From the NCBI GenBank assembly GCA_920105625.2, contig OV050032.1, positions 127,517,829-127,581,828 on the forward strand: a DNA stretch of 64,000 bases, read 5' to 3'. Below, one piece after another: positions 57,883 through 64,000 of the stretch (its first letter is position 1; every line of letters starts with the position of its first letter). The notes beneath the pieces are model-generated. The model was not told where the DNA came from. It was given only the letters and a program-made list of their open reading frames with translations, and did no database searches. Source of the stretch: Clusia tigrina. Taxonomy: Eukaryota; Arthropoda; Insecta; Diptera; Clusiidae. The position numbers and the translations under genes are program-made.

Positions 57883-58623
57883 GAACGTTGGCAGCATCGG
57901 ATGTTGGTCGCCTAGCATTTGGTACAATCGGTGCAGTAAGATGGTAAGCCAACTCGTTTAACAATTACGTAGGACAATTATGAATGGGGTTGTTTTGAAG
58001 TAAGAGGTTAGAAAGGGTCTTGTTAGTATATTTAGTTAATATGGCAGGCTGGTCTAAGCTAAAATAAGTTAGGGAGAATAATCAGTAGGTAACAAGCTAA
58101 GAGGGCTAGTTGAGAATGGATAGTAGTAAAATCGAAATTAGGTTAGATAGACTAAAGTTTGCTTGTAAGTTTATTGTGTGTATTAAGTTAAGTGTTAATT
58201 GAGAGAAAATCTGGAGCTATAGGCTAGCTGACAGCGGTTAGAAAGCTAGCGTAGGGCTGCAGCGCAGTAGCAAGTAGGGTAGTATTAATACCGAGGGGGT
58301 GCCTGTATGTTTCGTATGCATTCATTGAGGGGTTTTCCACACTAGAGGTGTTATGAATATATACGAAACCAGGAGTTTTTGTTTTTAAGAGAAGAAAGGA
58401 ATTGGGTCATGCTATTGACAACGGAAATACATGGTCAAGGATATTTAGATATTCTAGATTATGGTAAGAAAAAAAAGGTGGAGAAAAGTTCGGTCGATGG
58501 TGGATGTTAGTGTAAAGTAATGATAACGATAATGTAGCAGTAATATAACCATAATATTTATTGAAATATTGAGAGAAATAGAAATATTTATTAGATAAGG
58601 TATTATAGCGATTAGTACAGTAT
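57883..58623 (+). other. Unassigned region between palindrome and env-like frames
   Basis: AT-rich with no recognised motif. A splice acceptor for the third ORF could lie here, but I see no decisive site. Confidence 0.3.
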
Positions 58624-59862
58624 ATGTGTAAGGCAGCTGTGTTCTTAGTAGCCTATTTGAGAGTTCCAGCGAAATGCAGCGAAGCCGCGGAAGTGCGGGT
58701 GGAACCCTTGGCGGAAACGGACCTGATTTTGGAATCACTGGATAATGTTTGGTTCTCGAAAGACGAGTGGGTGGTGATATCGGAGTTTCGCGATGTTGAT
58801 CTGGAGCCAGTACTGAAGAAACTAGAAGACTTGCAAAAGAAAACAATGTAGCTTCGCGAGTTAAGAGCAAATACGGCAGGATCTGACGGAAGTAAAAGAG
58901 GGTGTGAGATAACGGAAGCAGAATCAATAATTGCGGGGCTCAGACGAAACGAGCAAGCTATGTCATTTCGGGGTAGCAAACAACGCGCAGCAAGTTGACT
59001 CTGATCTTGTGGGTTGTGGTTCAGTGCTTTAATCTAATTATTTGTCAATTAAGTGCTGAACGAGTTCCAAAATCTAGCATTTTTGTAAATAGTCCGGGAC
59101 TCCGCGATACGCACAATACTCCTGAGTATATCAGACGAAAATTACCTGCACAAACGTGCTATTGAACATGATTTCTGCTTTGGCATTATTATTGGGCAGA
59201 ACGCCGAGCTGAATAAATACATAGTAGTGCATTTGGCTAAGAACGGGGAGGAGGATAATGACCTGCTATTTGCAACCAACGAGTTGGATAGTAACTCTCA
59301 AGGATTTGTAAATCAATTGGATATTGACACACAAGCCCTGACGAGTCATTGGGTCGGCGCATGCAGAATGACGCCAGGCTCCCTTGTAGTTTTAGAGGAA
59401 GTTGCACGAGACAGGAAATTGACAATGACAAACGGCTTTTCAGCGAATTGCACAATTTACTTATACAGGGCAATCATTTCTGCAACTCCGTTGAAGACAT
59501 CGCTAATGCTGATTACGTATTTTTGGTCTACTCTACATTCACCCAGACAGCCACCTGCGAACCGTATACTCAGACTTTGAACGGCGGCACATTCTCGCCA
59601 ATGGAGTGTCGTTTTGTCCGGAAACCGTTCGAGTGGTACATTCTTGATCGCACTCCTCGTTGGAAAAGGGAGGGATCGCCGCGATCATAACGCTGGCAAT
59701 GATCGTTGCAGTAATCTCATATATATTCTGCCAGTTAAGGAAACGAGTCGAATACCCACAACGAGAACCACAACCTACGGCGCAGCACAACAACCATACC
59801 GACAACGACAGCCGTCAACCGGATCTTCAGTTAGCGGAGGTTGTAGCATAAGATTTTAGATG
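58624..59862 (+). pseudogene. Env-like third ORF remnant of the T/S element
   Basis: Several overlapping frames (58624-58851, 59227-59580, 59349-59690, 59614-59862) together look like one decayed membrane-protein gene. There is an acidic helical segment (LEPVLKKLEDLQKK), a Cys-containing ectodomain part, and a hydrophobic segment of about 18-20 residues near 59.67-59.73 kb followed by basic residues (RKRVEY) and a polar tail. That end looks like a transmembrane anchor with a short cytoplasmic tail, as in envelope proteins of insect gypsy-type retroviruses. At least two frameshifts and a stop break it. Family (gypsy-type, or another captured glycoprotein) is not determinable by eye. Confidence 0.5.
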
Positions 59863-60232
59863 TAATATCATAGCGAAATATAATATTTTAAGTATAAGAG
59901 TAAATTATATTGTACGCCAGTGAGAAAAGAGTCGATGAACGACCAAGCATAAAAAAGGGGAATAGAATTTAAAAAAAAGAAAAGAAAAGGATAAAAATAA
60001 AACAAAAGAGAAAAGAAAAAAACTATAAAAAAAGAAGTAACAAGAAAGAAAAAAAAAAATTCACAAAGAACCCAAAATATAAAAATAAGGCGAATTTGAA
60101 AAAAAAGGAAAAAAAATTATACATATGTATTGTAGGTTTAAGAAAATGCATAGAGTGTTTAAAGTGCAGAAATAATTGTAAACTCTTATTAGAAGTTAGT
60201 TGCACTAACTTCTTTTAGAAAGAGGGGAGGAA
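59863..60232 (+). other. A-rich 3' region and polypurine tract of the S/T element
   Basis: Long A/G-rich stretch (59940-60120) and, just before the LTR, AGAAAGAGGGGAGGAA (about 60217-60232), a good polypurine tract. No coding sequence seen. Confidence 0.6.
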
Positions 60233-60730
60233 TGTTATGGGTTAGAACCAAGCTACCTACGTGTAGTTGACTCACAGCATCGACTCCTAATAGATGCCAC
60301 ACTCTGTTGAATTAGCATGTGCTAAAATTGTTTAACAATAAGGCATACTTCTAGGGTCTAAGTATTTTAAGTTAATGTGATCTGTGTAATGTTATCATGT
60401 AAGCTTTTAGGGTATTACAGTTCCGCAGTCGAGTCGACGAGGGCAGCGTAATGCACCGTCGCCACTTTTGAAGTAGGTCGGTTGGCTTGACCAACTGACA
60501 CCAATCAGCAGGTGCGGAACTGGAACACCAGAAAGGTCAGTTCACAGACAGAGATAGATGTAAAAAATAGTATATAAGTATTAGGTTTGGTAAGAATAAA
60601 TCTCTCTTGTGATTTAAATCTTAAAAGTGGAAAGTGTTTTAATGTAACGTTAGGGTTTTAAGTTTTAAGACACGCGCCCAAAGGAACCGCGGCAGGACGT
60701 TCCCCGCCAGACAAGCAAGGACGCAAGACC
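60233..60730 (+). repeat. S-element 3' LTR, last bases missing
   Basis: Starts TGTTATGGGTT and is nearly identical to 43872-44370 after the first 50 bases, where several changes cluster. The terminal CCAACA of the 5' copy is missing: sequence switches at 60730 to a ULP-family piece. Confidence 0.88.
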
Positions 60731-61233
60731 CGGAGCTAGTCCGTAAAAGAGGACTACCCCAGCACAGTTCAGATAAGCCCCAGAAAACCCACAGCCACTA
60801 AAAGGGATGCGGTATTCAGTGGTATTGAGCGGGGCTATCGCCAGCAACGAGGCATGAAGCACCCCACCCACAGCAAGCCTCATACAGACTAAGTGCGGTA
60901 TGTTGCGATGGAAAGAGTATATTGAGGGTTACCACTTCATCGTCATCAAAGACCACCTATCACAGAAGTGGCTCAATTCTATAGAGAGCCCTTTAGGATA
61001 TATAGCCCGGTGGGCAATATACGAAGCTACATTTGTTTGAAGTACAATACCGTAAGGGCAAACTGAATGTATTTGCGGATGGATTGTTAGGGCAACCTTT
61101 CGATCTTTCATGCACTGTCACGGTGCAGGACCAATCAGAGCAGAACTACAATTGGTGGCTCAAAAGACAAAGATTAGTTCTCGCCAATCCTGTTAAATAT
61201 GCTGACTATACGACAGAATATGGACAGCTGTGA
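60731..61233 (+). pseudogene. ULP-family fragment (gag end fused to RNase H and linker)
   Basis: GAGCGGGGCTATCGCCAGCAACGAGGCATG near 60826 matches the gag-pol overlap at 14850-14880. A deletion then leads directly into the RNase H end (YHF.VIKDHLSQKWLNS) and the linker (QDQSEQNYNWWLKRQR). It is likely the right part of the copy broken by the S element at 43871. It ends near 61233 against another gypsy pol. Confidence 0.75.
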
Positions 61234-62650
61234 TGAGGTGAACAGGAAGTGGAAGTAATGTTAAAGGATAACATAATTTCACCGAGTATCTCGCCTTGGA
61301 ACTCACCAATAATTTGGTACGAAAGAAGGGGGGTGCTGAGGGTCAGAAAAAGAGGAGAATGGTCTTCGAATTTATGAAATTAAATGACGCTACTATCAAG
61401 CAGGTGTTCCCGGTTCCAAGGATAGAAGAAATCCTGGATCAATTCAGACATAGTAGATATTTTTCTACACTTCATTTAGCGAGTGGCTACCACCAAGTTC
61501 TGGTGGATACCGAAGAAGAGCAAAATACCGCGTTTACCAGGGGTTTAGGGCATTATGACATTAATAGAATGCCGTTTGGATTAACAGGAGCACCGGCTAC
61601 CTTCCAACGGCTAATGAACTACATCTTAGATTGTTTTGTGTATCTCGATGATATTGTAATTTATGGGAAGAGCTTGCAGCAGCAATCGCAACGCATGTGC
61701 AAGGTGCTCCAGAAATTACGAGATTAGAATTTGAAATTGAACACGGAGAAATGTAACTTTTTGCGAAGAGCGGTGGTTTATTTAGGATATCGTTGCTCAG
61801 ATACAGGAGCACTGCCTGACCCGAGGAAGGTGGAATGCGTAAACAATTTAGCAATTCCGAGGAATAGAAAGGAAGTACAAGCATTCTAGTGAACTATTAT
61901 AGAAAGTTCGTAGAAAGATTAGCCGGAATTGCATTGCCAATTAATAGGTTGCTACGGAAAGAAGAAAAGTTTGAATGGACAGAGAGCTGTCAGCAAGTAT
62001 TCGAGAAGCTAAAAGAGATTATTAGCTCGCCACCGATCTTGGCGTGCCCCGATTTTGAGCAAATTTTTGTTGACCACAGATGCTAGCAATGAAGCATTTG
62101 GGGCAGTGTTGTCACAACGGGAAGTCGGAAATGACCGACCAATAGAATTCGCAAGCAGAGTGCTTAGCGATACGAAGAAGAGATAATCCACAATAGAGAA
62201 AGTATTTCTAGCAATAGTATGGGCTACGAAGAATTTTAGGGCATATCTGCTAGGTCGCCCATTTAAAGTATACACTGATCACCAGCTGTTGAGAGGCATA
62301 GCCAATTTAAAATACCAAACGTCTAGGCTAGCCAGGTTCAGACACAAATTGTCTGAGTATGATTTTTAAATCACATACAAACCTGGGAAAAAGAATCTAA
62401 ATGAGGATGCGCTCAGCAGATAGCAGTAGGCTAGGGCCAAAGCAAAGTCAGAGAAGGAGAGGCCGGGAGAAGTCAAGAGGATAACAGTGGTGCGACAGGA
62501 GATGTGAATGATTCGGGTGGCAATGCCAATAAATGAACAGCCAGTAGTGTGGAGTGGCTGGAGGATGAAAAAGATATCCAGGCCGTGTTAAAAGATTTCC
62601 ATGATTCGCCTCTAGGTGGACACCAGGGACTCTGGAAAACCTACGACAGT
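61234..62650 (+). pseudogene. Gypsy pol relic related to T (RT to integrase zinc domain)
   Basis: RT begins with IISPSISPWNSP, so it contains the fingers segment that the T copy lacks. [31 protein letters not shown] and FVYLDDIVIYG follow, then thumb, RNase H ([45 protein letters not shown]) and the start of the integrase zinc domain (DSPLGGHQG) near 62.62 kb, where it stops. Stops and frameshifts occur about every 100-200 codons. It is a relative, not a copy, of the T element. Confidence 0.85.
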
Positions 62651-64000
62651 CGTGGGTTAAAATATTAAACTAGAGGTAAAGTATATACACACATACATAC
62701 GGCAGTTTAACCATGGAAATATGATGCGTAAGCGTTAACGCCGGGCACAAGCTTGATGGCGCCAACAACTGAACCGCTGGTGGAGGTAAGTATATATATG
62801 TTTATATGTGTATTATATACAGAATGAATGTACGAAGGTATATTAAATAAGTAAGTATTCTAGTTGAGAGGAATAGGTATGTAAGTATAAGTAAGTATAT
62901 AGTGACATACGATGAGAAATTGGGAATTTGCAGATATATACATACTGCAGCAGGATACATGTAAATATCATAGATTTTTCTGTTTATCGCTTAGGAAATT
63001 AGCTTGTGGGAATTTGAAACTAATATGTATGTACGAGTATATGCTGAAATAGAAGAATATATTTAGATTAGCATTACAATATTATGTAAAAATTGTAGCA
63101 ATTAATTATAAACAATAGATAGTGCCTTGAATGTTTGTATATAGCCATATACGAGCGGGTTATATGGGATATGAAACTACACTCGTTTATGGGTATATAT
63201 ACTCGTATACCAGGCGATAATGATAAATAATTAAAATACAGTACGTAATTGGATGCGATGAAAAATTGAGTCATACAATTCACAAAGTTTTGACATAAAT
63301 GGGTTTATCCCATATATTCTTGCTTATGACGGAGGGACAAATGGATATGCTCCGAATTGAAAAATTTTAAAAGATATGATATAAAAACAAAAATGATATT
63401 AAAGGAATTATGAAATATTTAAACAAAAAAAAGTTATAATAAGAAACCTATATATGAAGAAAAAATAAATATAGATGGAAACGAATTTAAACGAATTTTG
63501 GTTCTTAAAAATTTCACAAAATATGTACAGATTATTGCATATTAAATACGCATAGAAAAGTCATAATTTTAATGCATATTAAATATACATAGAAAAGTCA
63601 TAAATTTAAAAATTATAATTTGTGTAAAATGTTAAATCAAAAACAAAAGTAGTTTAGAAAATTAGAGTTGTTGAAATTAATTATTTAAAATCCAAATTTA
63701 TAATAAAACAAATGTAATAATCCAAAGAAAACAAAAATTATACTAAATAAGAAAATTATACCCAAGAGTATATATTTATTTAATTATTATATAATTTTGA
63801 AATTGATTTATAAACTTAACCTATGAAATGTTCGACTAAACTTAAATATAGAAAAAGATCAAACTAAAACGTTAACTAGAAAACTAAGAAATTTAGTATA
63901 AGTATTCATCTCTGATGATGTGAATCGAAACAGGAAGTTCCAGGAATAGCTGATATCTGAAGACGGTGGGGATGAATGGCGACTGATTTAATATTTCTCG
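62651..64000. other. AT-rich unassigned sequence
   Basis: A+T content is high, with short TATG/TACATA runs and GTAAGTA repeats, and no coding sequence or element end could be recognised. Two near-identical blocks (ATTAAATACGCATAGAAAAGTC and its variant) occur side by side near 63540-63600. Confidence 0.4.

Overview
The window looks like repeat-dense chromatin from an insect, most likely a higher fly (Diptera). The grounds are the mixture of Ty3/gypsy elements, one with an env-like third ORF, together with Jockey- and I/LOA/R1-type LINEs, mariner and Tc1 relics, a Transib, and LINE tails ending in CCTAA repeats. I found no host gene, tRNA, rRNA or CRISPR array. Nearly every long open frame belongs to a mobile element, usually broken and often nested in another element.

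Layout. 1-6.2 kb: a Tc1-like relic, a reverse-strand solo LTR of family U (2720-4534), a deleted mariner and another U-type LTR piece. 6.05-9.84 kb: a decayed Ty3/gypsy element (Gypsy-M). 9.84-10.74 kb: LINE fragments. About 11.1-25.84 kb: LINE-A, whose ORF1 is split by a nearly complete, young Ty3/gypsy element (ULP element, 11813-21207, 4-bp duplication GGCT). 25.84-29.02 kb: an older reverse copy of the same element family. 29.03-30.96 kb: LINE-B. 31.24-36.31 kb: a DNA transposon with long inverted termini and one transposase-like gene, itself carrying LINE-C. 36.5-40.26 kb: reverse LINE-B split by a Transib element (37012-39284). 40.4-41.86 kb: another LINE-B piece. 43.05-61.23 kb: a U-family copy split by a composite of related gypsy elements (S and T, env-bearing) that also traps a third gypsy fragment (Z). 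61.23-62.65 kb: a further gypsy pol relic. The rest is AT-rich and unassigned.

The most notable object is the ULP element. It has two 1.78-kb LTRs (about six differences between them), a tRNA-Lys-type primer site, gag, a canonical in-phase -1 slippery heptamer, and a full PR-RT-RNaseH-IN pol. In the env position it carries an uninterrupted 397-codon ORF encoding a C48 (Ulp/SENP) SUMO-protease domain with the whole His-Asp-Gln-Cys set, a likely SUMO-interacting motif and its own TATA-like promoter. Its LTRs hold six copies of a palindromic hairpin placed downstream of the predicted start site, so they should lie in the RNA leader. One copy has a compensatory pair of changes in its stem. My inference is that the element carries a deSUMOylase that could act on SUMO-dependent transposon silencing.

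Other highlights: a RAG1-related Transib relic with clear target duplication; the 31-36 kb DNA transposon, which I cannot assign to a superfamily; and a near-perfect 140-bp-arm palindrome between pol and env of the T element.
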